Source: Channallabes apus
Taxonomy: Eukaryota > Chordata > Actinopteri > Siluriformes > Clariidae
Assembly: GCA_030522415.1 (NCBI GenBank)
Contig: CM060127.1
Coordinates: 1,841,114-1,905,113, forward strand
DNA: 64,000 nucleotides
Direction of reading: 5' to 3'
Part shown: one piece after another, positions 1 to 11,432 of the stretch
How the letters are laid out: every line of letters starts with the position of its first letter
Position numbering within the stretch: position 1 is the first letter of the stretch
The notes under the pieces: model-generated
Databases searched by the model: none
What the model saw: the letters and a program-made list of their open reading frames with translations, nothing else
What the model was told of the DNA's origin: nothing
Made by a program: the position numbers and the translations under genes

Positions 1-174
1 TGCTTTCCTCTTGTACGGATTAAGTTAGAGCAGAACGAAATTGAGTGCTAGACACATTCGACAATTATCTTACCCCCCGTTCTCGGAACCCCCTTCCACC
101 TTCTTTGATTGGAATGTTCGTTGAAAAGAACCGTATTTTCTTTACTTTAAATGTGCACGCTTGCGCTTCCTGCA

Positions 175-332
175 CATAATCACGTGGACACATGAGCCAA
201 TGACAGCACGACTTTGGGGGGCGCGTAGGGCGCTACCGAGTTTCTTGGCTCCTGCAGCATTGGGTTATCTGCTGTGTTCATTTCAGAAGAAGTTTAAGTG
301 AAGGAGCTCCTCACCTCGATGCCTGACTGGCT
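175..332 (+). promoter_or_regulatory. hoxa13a: hoxa13a proximal promoter / 5' UTR candidate
   Basis: This is non-repetitive sequence directly upstream of the hoxa13a start. It contains an E-box CACGTG (181-186), a CCAAT box (197-201) overlapping a MEIS-type TGACAG (201-206), and a GC-rich run (218-235). No TATA box is evident. The transcription start is not determined. The motifs are seen directly; promoter function is inferred from position. Confidence 0.5.
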
Positions 333-1518
333 ATGCCAACGTCACTGGTCCTGCGCCCTGACCCGGTCATGTTTTTATATGGCAACCCTGGTGTTCTGGA
401 CGACGCAGGCAAGAACATGGACGCGTTTTCCCGAGGCAATTTTGCACCGAGCTCGTGCAGAAATTTTCTAACCCCCAACGCTGCCCACACGTCGAGCGAC
501 GTAAGTACTACAGGATTTAGTGAGGTTGGAAAACAAGGCAACCCGTGTACAGCCTCGCAGGGATCTGGAGGCGCATCACTGCCTTATGGGTATTTTGGCA
601 GCAGTGGATATTATTCATGCCAGTTGTCTCATACCCACTGGACTGGCAGTGGGGTTAAATCGTCCACTCATTCTCCAGTCTCTGCTGCCTCACAATATGG
701 GGATAAATATACGGATATGTCAACAACGTCGACCGAAAACTATGTTGCTTCTCGAGCCAAGGAGTTCGCATTCTACCCGAGCTATAGTTCGAGTCCGTAC
801 CAGCCCGTTGCCGGCTATCTGGATGTACCTATAATACAGGGTGCAAACGGGCCATCAGAGTACAGAAATGAGTCTTCATTATTACCTGTTGAAAGTTGTC
901 AGCCGTGGGCGATCAGCGCTAGCAGCTGGAACGCACAAGTCTGCTGTGACAAGGAGCAACCACATACAGGATCAGTGTGGAAAGCATCTATATCAGGTAA
1001 AATAAACTTTGATCTAGCTTATGCACCCGAAAGGATTTTGTCGGACAAAAATATATATATTTGATTATATATATATTATTATTATTTTTTTTTAACAAAC
1101 GTAACTTTTACCCATGGTGGCCATAAACGTATTATGCCCATCCATAAAATAAACTAGTTTCAATAAGATGAAATAACATTAATGAAATAATATTCAATTT
1201 GAGTATTTAAACAAAAATAAATAAGATACTTGATAATGAATTTTAACAATTTCATATGGCATTTTTTCAGACTCAGTTCATCACAGAGGAGCAGACGCAA
1301 GTTCATTTCGGTGCTGCAGAAAAAAGCGCGCTCCATACACAAAGGTGCAACTGAAAGAACTCGAGCGCGAATATGCGGCTAACAAGTTCATAACCAAGGA
1401 CAAGCGTAGGCGGATATCCACACTGACCAGCCTATCTGAACGACAGGTGACCATTTGGTTCCAGAACCGGCGCGTAAAAGAGAAGAAAATTGTGAACAAA
1501 TTAAAATCTAACGGTTAA
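333..1518 (+). CDS. hoxa13a: Homeobox protein Hox-A13a (two exons: 333-996 and 1271-1518)
   Basis: This is an AbdB-class homeodomain transcription factor. In the family it patterns distal fin/limb, hindgut and urogenital regions in the nucleus. Exon 1 starts at ATG 333 and ends at 996 (donor GTAAAA). Exon 2 begins after TTTTTCAG at 1271 and stops at TAA 1516-1518. The split codon gives a 303-residue protein. The N-terminus has the HOXA13-like PVMFLY and KNMD motifs. The exon 1 core has [29 protein letters not shown] and [12 protein letters not shown], typical of Hox13. The homeodomain is at about 237-296 with recognition helix [13 protein letters not shown]; there is no hexapeptide, as expected for group 13. 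VMFLY...KNMD favours HOXA13 over HOXC13 or HOXD13. The homeodomain N-arm (CCRKKRAP) and helix 1-2 region differ from the usual Hox13 sequence. The reading frame is intact, so the gene is probably functional. Polyadenylation signals AATAAA lie at 1839 and 1863. Confidence 0.93.
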
Positions 1519-2560
1519 GACAACAGAAGGGAAAGTTGTATGTCGGCGAAACATTTTTTGTGAATTCTTTGTTTGTCAGAAAAAGGATTTGATGCCAGTA
1601 GGTGCTATGACACCGACACCGAATTATATTTTTCCTTAATAAGAATGTCAATAATGCCGTGTGTGAAAATATAATATTTATGCTCGCAGTCTCGTGTCTT
1701 GTGCTCAGCGATTAAATACAAGGAGAGCCCATTAAAATGTTTTCCCAACTTCATGTATAGTACTTGTTTATAAATTGTGTCGATCTAATAACAATTTATC
1801 CTGATCTATCTAGGATTGACTTATCTGCTTATGTGTCAAATAAAATTTTTCACGCCTGTCTCAATAAACCACTGATATGATTAACAAACAGAACGTTTTC
1901 TTTTGACGTCACCAAGTTCAAAGAATTGTGCCTTACATTTTCAGTAAATTTATTTCCGCCTTTGTAAGAGTCAGTCTAAGTCCGCCAGTTTGTGTTGTAT
2001 ATATTTCCAAGAAAAAAAGGATATATAATATATTGAAATTTATATTGGTAATCATAAATTATATATGCTTTGTCATTCTGTTCCGTGCAACATAATTTTG
2101 GATGGAATCGAGACAATATGTTCATTGCAAAGTCATTAGTAGACCAACATCGCCATCTACTGATGGTGAGTTTGTATCGGTTCAGTTTATTAACTGTGGA
2201 TACTTTCTTTACATTCTGATTTCTACTCAAAATATATTTCCATAAAAGCATAATAAAACGGATACAATGTAAATTCCAACAATTAGGTTTTTAGATTTGA
2301 TGCATTCGACATCTTCCACCACTTAAATGCAGTATGTCATGCAGTGAGCTCACACAGAATGTAAAAACATAGGTAGATATAAATAGATAGAGTACTTTAT
2401 GAATCCCAAAGGGAAATTGTAACGTTACAGCAGCCAGTTCACAGTTTATAAAACAACACACAAACAGTAATGTGTAGAAGAATAGTTTAAAATGCAAAAT
2501 CACATAATTTTTAAAATAACTTTGCTTGTCCTTTTCTATCATAGCATATATCACATCTTT

Positions 2561-2616
<56 letters not shown>

Positions 2617-2620
2617 CAGA
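1519..2620. other. hoxa13a 3' UTR and flank, ending in an (AT)n tract
   Basis: The AT-rich 3' flank holds two AATAAA signals (1839-1844 and 1863-1868). No conserved coding sequence was recognised in any frame between about 1900 and 2560. A pure (AT)n microsatellite occupies about 2565-2612 and abuts the Tc1 insertion. Confidence 0.6.
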
Positions 2621-2622
2621 TA

Positions 2623-3716
2623 CAGTGGCTTGCAAAAGTATTCGGCCCCCTTGAACTTTTCCACATTTTGTCACATGCATGAATGAATCAATTTTATTGG
2701 AATTCCACGTGAAAAACCAATACAAAGTGTGTACACGTGAGAAGTGGAACGAAAATTATACATGATTCCAATTTTTTTTTTTACAAATAAATAACTGCAA
2801 AGTGGGGTGTGCGTAATTATTCAGCCCCCTTTGGTCTGAGTGCAGTCAGTTGCCCATAGACATTGCCTGATGAGTGCTAATGACTAAATAGAGCGCACCT
2901 GTGTGTAATCTAATGTCAGTATAAATACAGCTGCTCTGTGACGGCCTCAGAGGTTGTCTAAGAGAATATTGGGAGCAACAACACCATGAAGTCCAAAGAA
3001 CACACCAGACAGGTCAGGGATAAAGTTACTGAGAAATTTAAGGCTTAGGCTACAAAAAGATTTCCAAAGCCTTGAACATCCCATGGAGCCACTGTTCAAG
3101 CGATCATTCAGAAATGGAAGGAGTATGGCACAACTGTAAACCTACCAAGACAAGGCCGTCCACCTAAACTCACAGGCCGAACAAGGAGAGCGCTGATCGG
3201 AAATGCAGCCAAGAGGCCCATGGTGACTCTGGACGAGCTGCAGAGATCTACAGCTCAGGTGGGGGAATCTGTCCTTAGGCTGGTCAGAGTTGATGGGAAG
3301 ATGGATGGAGCCAAATACAGGGCAATCTTGAAAGAAAACCGCTTGGAATCTGCAAAAGACTTGAGACTGAGGCGGAGGTTCACCTTCCAGCAGGACAACG
3401 ACCCTAAACATAAAGCCAGGGCAACAATGGAATGGTTTAAAACTAAACATATCCATGTGTTAGAATGGCCCAGTCAAAGTTCAGATCTAAATCCAATCAA
3501 GAATCTGTGGCAAGATCTGAAAACTGCTGTTCACAAACGCTGTCCATCTAATCTGACTGAGCTGGAGCTGTTTTGCAAAGAAGAATGGGCAAGGATTTCA
3601 GTCTCTAGATGTGCAAAGCTGGTAGAGACATTCCCTAAAAGACTGGCAGCTGTAATTGCAGCAAAAGGTGGTTCTACAAAGTATTGACTCAGGGGGCTGA
3701 ATAATTACACAAAAAT
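2623..3716 (+). mobile_element. Tc1/mariner-type DNA transposon, inactivated
   Basis: The left end CAGTGGCTTGCAAAAGTATT follows a TA dinucleotide (2621-2622), the Tc1 target site. A transposase remnant is readable from about 2985 to 3687. It has QQDNDPKHKA (the second catalytic Asp region) and SSDLNPIKNLWQDLK, ending GGSTKY. In Tc1 transposases the last motif is normally NPIENLW; here the catalytic Glu is Lys. The segment that should hold the first catalytic Asp is deleted, since the text jumps from GESVLRL to VDGKMDGAKY. A right-end-like GGGGGCTGAATAATTACAC stretch is at 3694-3712, but the element then runs straight into a second Tc1 element. It is inactive. Confidence 0.85.
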
Positions 3717-4268
3717 TTCCACCTCCATGCTTGACTGTAGGGACTGTGATGTTCTTAGTGTCATAAGCAGCATTCTGATGACAAAGAGCCCAATTTTGGT
3801 CTCATCTGACCACAGCAGTTTATCCCAATCTTTCTCTGTTCATTGGCAAACCTCAGACGGGTCTGTATATGTGTCTTCTTGAGGAGGGGAAACCTGCTGC
3901 GCTGAAGGATTTCAATTCATGCAGCCGTTTTGTGTTACCAATGGTTTGTTTGGTGACTGTGCTCCCAACTGCCTTGAGATCATTCACAAGCTCCTCCCGT
4001 GTAGTCCTGCTGGTCCCTCATTTTTCTCATGATTATTCTTACTCCTTGAGGTGAAATCTTGCATATAGGGCCATAAATGGTTTGTATTTCTTCCATTTGT
4101 AAATAATCACTCCAGCAGTTGTCTCCTTCTCACCAAGCCATGCTGATGGTCTTGAAGCCCCTTCCAGCCTTTTGCAGGTCTAAAATCTTGTTCCTGACTT
4201 GCTTTGACAACTCTTTGGTCTTGCCAATGTTGGTGAGGTTTGAATGGAAGATTTTGTGGACAGGTGGC

Positions 4269-4301
<33 letters not shown>

Positions 4302-4588
4302 CCACATTGTTGTTAGGAGCACCTTCTTAAATTAATGTGTACCACAAGACCACATAACCAGTCTGTGAGAGGCAAAATTATTGTTGGTTGGAAGAGGATC
4401 AAATACTTATTTCCCTTCTTTGAAATGAAACTTAATTCATAACATAACATCCATGTGCTTTTTCTGGATTTTTGGTTGATATTCTGTCATAAACCTATGC
4501 TAAAAATTATAGACCCTTCATTTCTTTGTAAGTGGGCAAACTTAGAAAATCTGTAAGGGATCAAATACTGTACTTATTTCCCCCACTG
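3717..4588 (-). mobile_element. Second Tc1-like element, opposite orientation, degenerate
   Basis: The terminal sequence at the right end is the inverse of CAGTGGGGGAAATAAGTA. It finishes at 4588 and is followed by TA (4589-4590). The interior on the minus strand is recognisable as Tc1 transposase coding sequence broken by stops, for example the region complementary to 3720-4260. A poly-T tract at about 4268-4294 interrupts it. Its inner end abuts the preceding Tc1 element at about 3716 without a visible target duplication. This suggests insertion plus deletion, or a recombination joint. Confidence 0.72.
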
Positions 4589-4639
4589 TATATTCCTTGC
4601 GATTGCCCAGTTCTGTACTGTACAAGTGATAATAGTATT

Positions 4640-5487
4640 CAGTACCGCCGCTCCCTATACGCAGAGTACGCAATTTGCGTAGGGCACCAACTCCCAGGGG
4701 GGCACCATCCCAGCTGCTCAAGAAAAATCTTTTTTATATATTATAATAATAAATTAATATTAATAATATATACATATATAAATAAAAAAATATATAAACG
4801 TATACAGTATATTGCATTTTACGGTCAAAAATTATAGTAATTGAACAATATGCCTGGTCCTGGAAAGAGACATCAACAGTGCATCACTTTCAGGTATGTT
4901 CATAAACCCGTGAAACTTAATTTAAAAAAATTACCCAAATCTTTGGATTGCTCTGCGCATAGCAGTGACGCTCCCTGTAACTGTTGCCTCTGCTGAGCGA
5001 AGTTTTTCTAAAATGAACCTCATCAAAATGTACTTGCGCTCATCTACGGCACAAGAGCGCATGAGTGGTCTGGCAATAATCAGCATCAACTCTGAATTAT
5101 CAAAGGCTTTATCGTATGAAGAGCTCATTTACGACTTTGCCTCAGGAAAAAGCACAGAAGTGTGCCTTTGTAAATTTTTAACTTTGGAAAGCTCCAGCAG
5201 ATGACAGAGTTGATTTTATTTCAGTTTATTATTGTTTATTTTATTAATTATGAATGTTTTATTTAAAGTGTAATTTTAGTTTGTATTTTTTGCTGTAGAG
5301 CTACAATTGTAATTTATAAATGATAAAAGTAAATACATAAATAAATTGTATTTGAATAAAGTTCTATTTTGACCCTAGGTGTTTTTTTTATTTATTATTA
5401 TTTTATTTTTACTGCCGTAATATTTGGGGGAGGGGCCACAAAAGTACATTTCTGCTAAGGGCACCGATTTGGCAAGCAGCGGCCCTG
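4640..5487 (+). mobile_element. hAT DNA transposon, internally deleted, 8-bp TSD ATAGTATT
   Basis: The element is bracketed by perfect 8-bp direct repeats ATAGTATT (4632-4639 and 5488-5495), the hallmark of hAT transposition. Its ends form imperfect terminal inverted repeats (CAGTACCGCCGCTC versus CAGGGCCGCTGCTT). Inside, at 4968-5150, a reading frame gives VTVASAERSFSKMNLIK, the C-terminal dimerisation motif of hAT transposases. Most of the transposase, including the catalytic core, is gone. It is a decayed, deletion-derived copy. Confidence 0.85.
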
Positions 5488-5495
5488 ATAGTATT

Positions 5496-5940
5496 TCCCT
5501 TTACACTCCTTAATCAAAATTCTTGCTCCCCTGTCTGTTTAGGCTAGAAACTTAGCGTAGTTTCAGCTCAAGACGCTAGTCGCCGCCACTGAGCAGCAGT
5601 CTTTATAAATCAGCGGTGTATGCAAACACATTATGGCACGTTATTAATGATGGAATATACTGTAGGCCTGTTTAATGATTTTATTTTATTTCATATCAGA
5701 ACTAATAAAATGACTTTTATTAGCCAATTTCATGTGACTAATGCATTAAAATTGGCAATCACTTTTAATATTGAAAAGGTGGCAAACAATGTGGCAGCGA
5801 TACAGCGTGTTGAAAGCGGTAAAGTTAGTTTAATATTCAGACATTCGACAAACATTCGGAAGGGGTATTTTAGGGACCGTTGACTAATTTCTGTCCAAAT
5901 GAAAAGTGAAAGTACTTGTTACTTACCTGGCTACGTGCCA
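5496..5940. other. Unassigned intergenic sequence
   Basis: Nothing recognisable as gene or repeat was seen. An 87-codon open frame at 5620-5883 has AT-driven composition and no family resemblance. Confidence 0.4.
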
Positions 5941-6530
5941 CAGTTATTCTAATTTATTATTAAACATACAAATGCCATGCATACTACTTTTGTTCATTAT
6001 TAATTGTTGAGTTAATAGATGATATTAATTGTGTATTGTGAATTGATTTGCAAATATTATATATATTTTATTAAATCACTATTTCTTCAATAGCTTTTTG
6101 GTCGTGTGACCATGTGACCCCAAATTAGTACCAAAATAATCTCATTGAAGCCCCACACAAGGTACACCAGGTTTTATGCCATGATGTCTTCATTTATTTA
6201 ATTTTTTTATTTTAAAAAAACGCCTTTTCTTCAATAGCTTCTAGGTCATGTGATCTGGTGACGCCACATTGGTACCAAAATAATCAGACCTGAGACCCCC
6301 AAAAGGTACACCTGCTTGTTATTAACCATACATATGCCATGAGACGTTGCATACTAATAATATAATTAATTGAGTAATATTAATTGAGTACTGTGAATTA
6401 ATTTGCAAATATTATTATTTTTTTATTAATTCACAATTTCTTCAATAGCTTTTCGGTCGTGTGACAATGTGACCCCAAACTGGTACCAGTTTGATTTTAT
6501 CCCATGATGTGTCTTATTTAATATTTATTT
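5941..6530. repeat. Diverged tandem repeat, unit motif TTCTTCAATAGCTT
   Basis: Three copies of a block beginning TTCTTCAATAGCTT and continuing with a GGTC.TGTGA..TGTGACCCCA-like stretch start near 6083, 6227 and 6437. The first and third also share about 120 bp upstream (ATGCCATG...GATTTGCAAATATTAT), so the larger unit is about 360 bp. The family is unidentified. Confidence 0.65.
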
Positions 6531-6745
6531 AATTTTTTATAAAAACAAAAAATACTTTCAAAGTTCCTATGGAAGTTACTATAGCAGGGAATGCAACTCT
6601 GAGCACTTCCTGTTTCAATGAGGAGTACATTCATAAAATGTCAAGGGGGCAAATTTGGATACCTCTTGCGTCCCAGGGGTACTTATACACTGTAAAAAAT
6701 CTTATGTGCCATCTACTTTAAAAAATATGGTAACAATATTGCGCA

Positions 6746-6936
6746 TATTATTTTTAAGCAGTTTTTATGGCTTGATTTTTTTTAAAGAATTTACTTGAAT
6801 AAATCATGTAAAAAATCCTAAATTATTTAGCCAGACGGATATTATTTTTAAGTAGTATTTACAGCTTGATTTTTCCCCCAGCAGAATCTACTTGAATGAA
6901 TCATGTAAAACATCCTAAACTATTTAGCCAGACACA
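6746..6936. repeat. Tandem duplication, about 94-bp unit
   Basis: 6746-6838 and 6840-6934 are diverged copies sharing ATTATTTTTAAG, GCTTGATTTTT, TACTTGAAT.AATCATGTAAAA and ATTTAGCCAGAC. The origin is unknown. Confidence 0.65.
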
Positions 6937-8740
6937 TGATTTTAACATTATTAGTGGAATAATCTTTTTTAGTTTAAGCAGATAAAACAAAATGTACTCA
7001 TATTATGCAAAATTACTTAATATTAAAAAAAAATTATAATGAAATGAATACATAATGCATTTTGGTGTTAAATATGCTTTTATTTCATGTTTCACTGGTA
7101 TCAAAATATTAAACACTTTGTAAAATAGTGTATATAACATTTACAGCAGTTTCAAGATCTGTAAAACTATTTGTAAAACAGTCTGTAACGGACAATTTTT
7201 GTGTCACTGAAATCAACTGTTTAGCATTATATGCTAACATCTTTTTTGTGGGAATAGTCACATTCTGTACTAAAACGTGAGAGAACTTGTACAGTAAACC
7301 ATTTAGGTTCATATCTTCGTAACATTGTAAAACACTAACTCCCCAAAACTTGTTTTAGTGAACTGTGGAGACTGACACTACAACAAACTCAAGTATGCTA
7401 ATGGCAGACAGGATGTTTTCAAAAATGTTCACTTTTTCATTTATATTGCTGACACTAGTGCAAGAAAGGAGCTTATTTAAGAAATCAAAATAAAATGTAA
7501 GCATAAGAGGCTTAACTTACCTCTTAACATTTTACACTGTTCGTCTGTTCCTTCAAAATGGCGTCTGATCACAGTGACTGTTGAGATTCAAATGAAGGTG
7601 ACTCAATTAAACCCGGATAATTGGACAAATTCTCTTAAAATAAATATGAATCCTTTTTTCCCTCAAAATTTTAGCCTATAAATGGTTGCTCAAATTAATC
7701 CTAAAAATTGCACTCCTTTCCTTAAAAAAACAGGTACATTTTATTTCTTAATTTTATTAGTGAAATGTTCTCAATATATTATAACAAACACAGAAAACTT
7801 TTAAAAATGAAATATACATATTATTTTTAATGATTACATCAATTTTTTTTAATGAAAATGACAAGACTCTGATTCATTTTTTGTGAATAAATGTACTAGT
7901 GTACCATTTGCGGGGTATGTGATGACACAGACTCAAAGTTGGTGTCAATGTTAAATTTGTGGGATTTTTGGACCCCTTAGAAAAGTAATAGTACCCCAAT
8001 TCCCGAATAAGCCGAGGTTTGATACCTATTTCATGGGTCTACGACAAACTGTAGGGACTAGTTTGTATGGAATAATAAATAAATAATAAATTCGCAAGCA
8101 CCACTAATAATAATAAAAAGAAGATGAATAAGAATAATAAGAAAGTGCATACTCATACACATACGCATGTTATTTTCTATTATTTATTCCGAGGAAAATT
8201 GCAAAATGCATATGTTATGCTGTAGATGGCAGGCCGTACATGAATCATTTTATAGAACACTATGGAAAATTATTTTATGCATTAAACAATCATTATGGTA
8301 GGCCATATACACAGGCGTGTGTGGTCGCATTTACATTACCACTTTGTTGAGGGCCTGAGCATATTTAGAACCTCAAGGCCTTTATTTCTTTATTTCTGGG
8401 CTGTGTAATAATATATTAAAAAGTCTATAAACTATATGCACCCAGCATCAACTATCCTTGTGCAGAAATCCAGAAAGACACATCCCTCGCAGTATGGTGG
8501 GAAAGTATTTCCGTTTAGACTGCATTAATATCGTTGTGGCTATGATTTGCTTGTAACCTGCATAGAAATACTCTCTGATAGGGGTGGTCTGAAGAGGCAT
8601 CGTCAGCTCAGGATGATCAGGATATAGGTCACCCTTTATGACTTGTTTCTTGCGCCCCCCAATGACCAAGTTAGAAAGTGCATGTAAAATTGCTGTTTAA
8701 AATCTGTTGAGGTAAAGAAAAAAAAGAAGAAAAAATAGAT
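6937..8740. other. AT-rich intergenic DNA, no gene recognised
   Basis: The sequence is low-complexity and AT-rich with scattered stops in all frames. A 73-codon minus-strand frame at 8448-8669 has no recognised family. No Hox exon, splice-bounded coding block or RNA gene was found here, although hoxa11a and hoxa10a would be expected in this interval in other teleosts. Confidence 0.5.
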
Positions 8741-9180
8741 TATTCATACTAAGGATTCCCCCAATTAAAGATGGCCTCAAGATTTAATTTGAATGATCTG
8801 AAGAATTAGGAGGTAGTTTTCCTTCATCATGATTCTAGCCACTTACAATGCACCAGTTCCAGGCAGCACAACAGACCCAAAACAAACCCAAATGTGTGAT
8901 GTGTAACAGATGTTACAGTGTCCACGGGATGCCTCATCTTTACTCCTGGTTTGAGCTTGTAAGTGTGAATTTTGGAGCAGGGGCTTCTTTCTTGGACTCT
9001 TAGTCTATGGTGATGTAAATGGCTTGACTGTAGACAGTGACATTGGTCACAGCAAATTCCAAGTTCATGGTAGGCTGGTGCTTTGATCCCTACCAATTTC
9101 CTCCCAGGTGAGGGGGACAGTTTGGGTCTTCTTTCAGACCTTGGGGCAAAGTGACCCCACCTCTCAATAATTTATACTTA
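8741..9180 (-). mobile_element. Degenerate Tc1-like relic
   Basis: Read on the minus strand, the block reads like a mutated Tc1 transposase middle segment. It has a stretch resembling GCTGC..GGAACTGGTGCA followed by ATCATGATGAAGGAAAACTA, matching the pattern around the Tc1 'GTGAL...IMRKENY' segment. Frameshifts and stops break it. Ends were not identified. The assignment rests on remembered similarity to fish Tc1 elements. Confidence 0.5.
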
Positions 9181-11190
9181 CATACAGTGATTTGAACTGA
9201 TATTGGAATCGTTCTCAGATCTGCACTGAACACCTTGAACCTTCTCACTGTACTGTGTGTTATCAATCCAATGAGCGCTGATAAACAAACCTTTTTTTTT
9301 TTTTACTTTGCCACAGACAAGCTACCAGCTGGAGTTCATCACTAACAGAAAGTTGAGAGGCCTCAGGCTTGGCTAATTAAAGACATTTCAGGACATTAAG
9401 CATACACTACTGGCACTAAAAAACAAATGTAATTACTACATTCTCAGTAGAAGCTGAGTCCCACTAAAGTTTTTGATCAAAACTGTCAACAGTAACCACC
9501 ACAGTTATATTTTCGGGAAAAAGTGTTTTTCCTTTTTGACAGTATTTAAATTTTTTTGTGTGTCAACGAACTGAACAAAGGCCAATGATCACATTCTCAG
9601 CTATATACATTTTTTTTCGTAGCGTGCAAAGCTAAGGTTGGGAAGTATGTTTAAGCTCTATACTCAAGTAAAGGTTGCAGCAAATATCTCCTCAGTTATG
9701 TCCAATTAGTGCTTAAAAGGGCTGTTTGTAGTGTAAGAGTTTAAATGGAGTTTAACAGAGTTGTATAATTACAGAGATTATGTTGGGGAAAATAAGCACT
9801 GATTTTATATTGGAAAATTCAATGTTAATTCAGCCGTATCCATTTTGTGTTGTTGGATAATGTTGTGCGGACTTTTATTAACGAATGGGGAAGAACGGAA
9901 AGGGGGGGGGGGGGATAAATTAATAAAAAAAGGAGTTGTTGGCGTTAAGAAGAGCTCGTCCGTGTCTGAGGGTTTTATTTTATTAATCTTATAACTTCTT
10001 CAGCCTTAAAGCCCCGAAAGCACCCACAAGCAAGTATTATAGTAGCAAACAAACAAATGAAAAATAAAAAAAGGTAAAGGGATGGCACAAGCATCCATTT
10101 TTCCCTCCTTTTTTCTTTTCTTTTAGCTGCTTTATTTCCTGTCGTAAACGAGAACAGCCGCGGTCTACAATGTGTTTGTCCACTTGCCTTTTGTGATTCG
10201 GCACAGCTGAACGACATTTTAGTCACGGGTATAGTCAACAAGTTATAACGATTCGTAGTGGACGAGCACATGGTGAAGGCAAGGTACTGGGAGAGAAACT
10301 TTGAAAACATTAATACATAAAGTATTTGCTAGGAATAAACGTAAAATAATTTATAGCATGAGAATGTTTTGGACACATTTTAACTTCCTAAAAACTATTT
10401 CTTAAATAAATATAATTTTTTTTTAAAGTAGATACTAGATATATTACAGATTATATATCTAGATATACTAGCTTTATTACAGACATAAATAATCTGTATT
10501 CATTATACATCAATTCATAATCTAGATTAATTATTTTCTATATTTATTTATTTCTATTATTTTCCTATATACATTTTTTCTTTTAAAGATTTCAGCTTAC
10601 AGCTAATAAATAATTATAAAAAAAATCCTGTATCTCAAAATGTAAGAATGTCTATTTTCAAATTTGAGTAATTTACTATTTATACAGTATTGTATATCAA
10701 GACAATATGTACAGCTCTGTTGTACTTACAGTTTTTCTGTATACTGTAAAGGTTTATTTACAAAACCTCCATTACATGACTGCCATTTTGTAAGCAAACA
10801 TTAAATCCTCTCTTTTACAATGAATTTGGCTTAGAACAACTGGTTCTATGCATGCAATTGTATTTTAAATTCTTTCCTTTGAAATAGTTTTTGTGCTATA
10901 TCTTTGGTCCTTGGTATTCATTTCCCTTGTGTTTGCATTCCTATCTTGTATCTGCATCCTATGTATGGACACTTATTAAAACATAGACAGGCATGCAATA
11001 AGTAAATGGATACCCATACTTTTATAATATAATGTATACACAATTTTTTCTTTCTTTTCGGGAATAGAACCTTCTTTAAAGTCTATATTTTGGTCAGTCT
11101 GAAAGTGGAAGGAAGGTAAGCAAAAATGATACGATAAAAGCTAAACCTGATTTGTTAAAAAAAATTAATAACTTTGGTACATATTTTATT
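9181..11190. other. Intergenic DNA with homopolymer tracts, no gene recognised
   Basis: It contains a G run at about 9901-9914 and long AT-rich stretches (10,380-10,740). A 111-codon minus-strand frame at 9975-10310 has lysine/arginine-rich and hydrophobic patches but no recognisable family. It is treated as chance. Confidence 0.45.
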
Positions 11191-11199
11191 ATATAGTTG

Positions 11200-11432
11200 T
11201 GGGTGGTTACTTAATTTTGCGTCCATGTGGGTGTGTTTATACAACTGATTTACCGACGTGTTCCTCCAGATCACGTGCGCACGAAATCCAATCAAAGGAC
11301 AACCTACAGTCAACATATTACCCGACAAAGGGTGGCTGCGCTTCTTGGCTATATTTTATTCCGCTTATAGCGGATAGTCTCTCTTGGATCTGTTGTTTTG
11401 TGTGAATATAAAGGCAAGTGTACCTGTCCGCC
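11200..11432 (+). promoter_or_regulatory. Vestigial promoter/5' region of the hoxa9a pseudogene
   Basis: This block is moderately GC-rich and non-repetitive, lying in AT-rich surroundings directly upstream of the hoxa9a relic. It includes an E-box TCACGTG (11271-11277), a CCAAT (11290-11294) and a TATA-like AATATAAAGG (11405-11414). Assignment as old promoter rests on position. Confidence 0.4.

Noticed and set aside
10..332. Minus-strand open frame (311-541) overlapping the hoxa13a start
   Set aside because: It is the shadow of hoxa13a exon 1 on the opposite strand and resembles no family.
8448..8669. 73-codon minus frame with VIKGDLYPDHPELTMPLQTT, looking like a real protein segment
   Set aside because: There is no recognised family, splice context or neighbour exons; it is probably a repeat or chance, and a tblastn search would decide.
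9975..10310. 111-codon minus-strand frame with a hydrophobic stretch
   Set aside because: Its composition reflects AT-rich sequence and a Lys/Arg-rich run; there is no family resemblance or conserved start.
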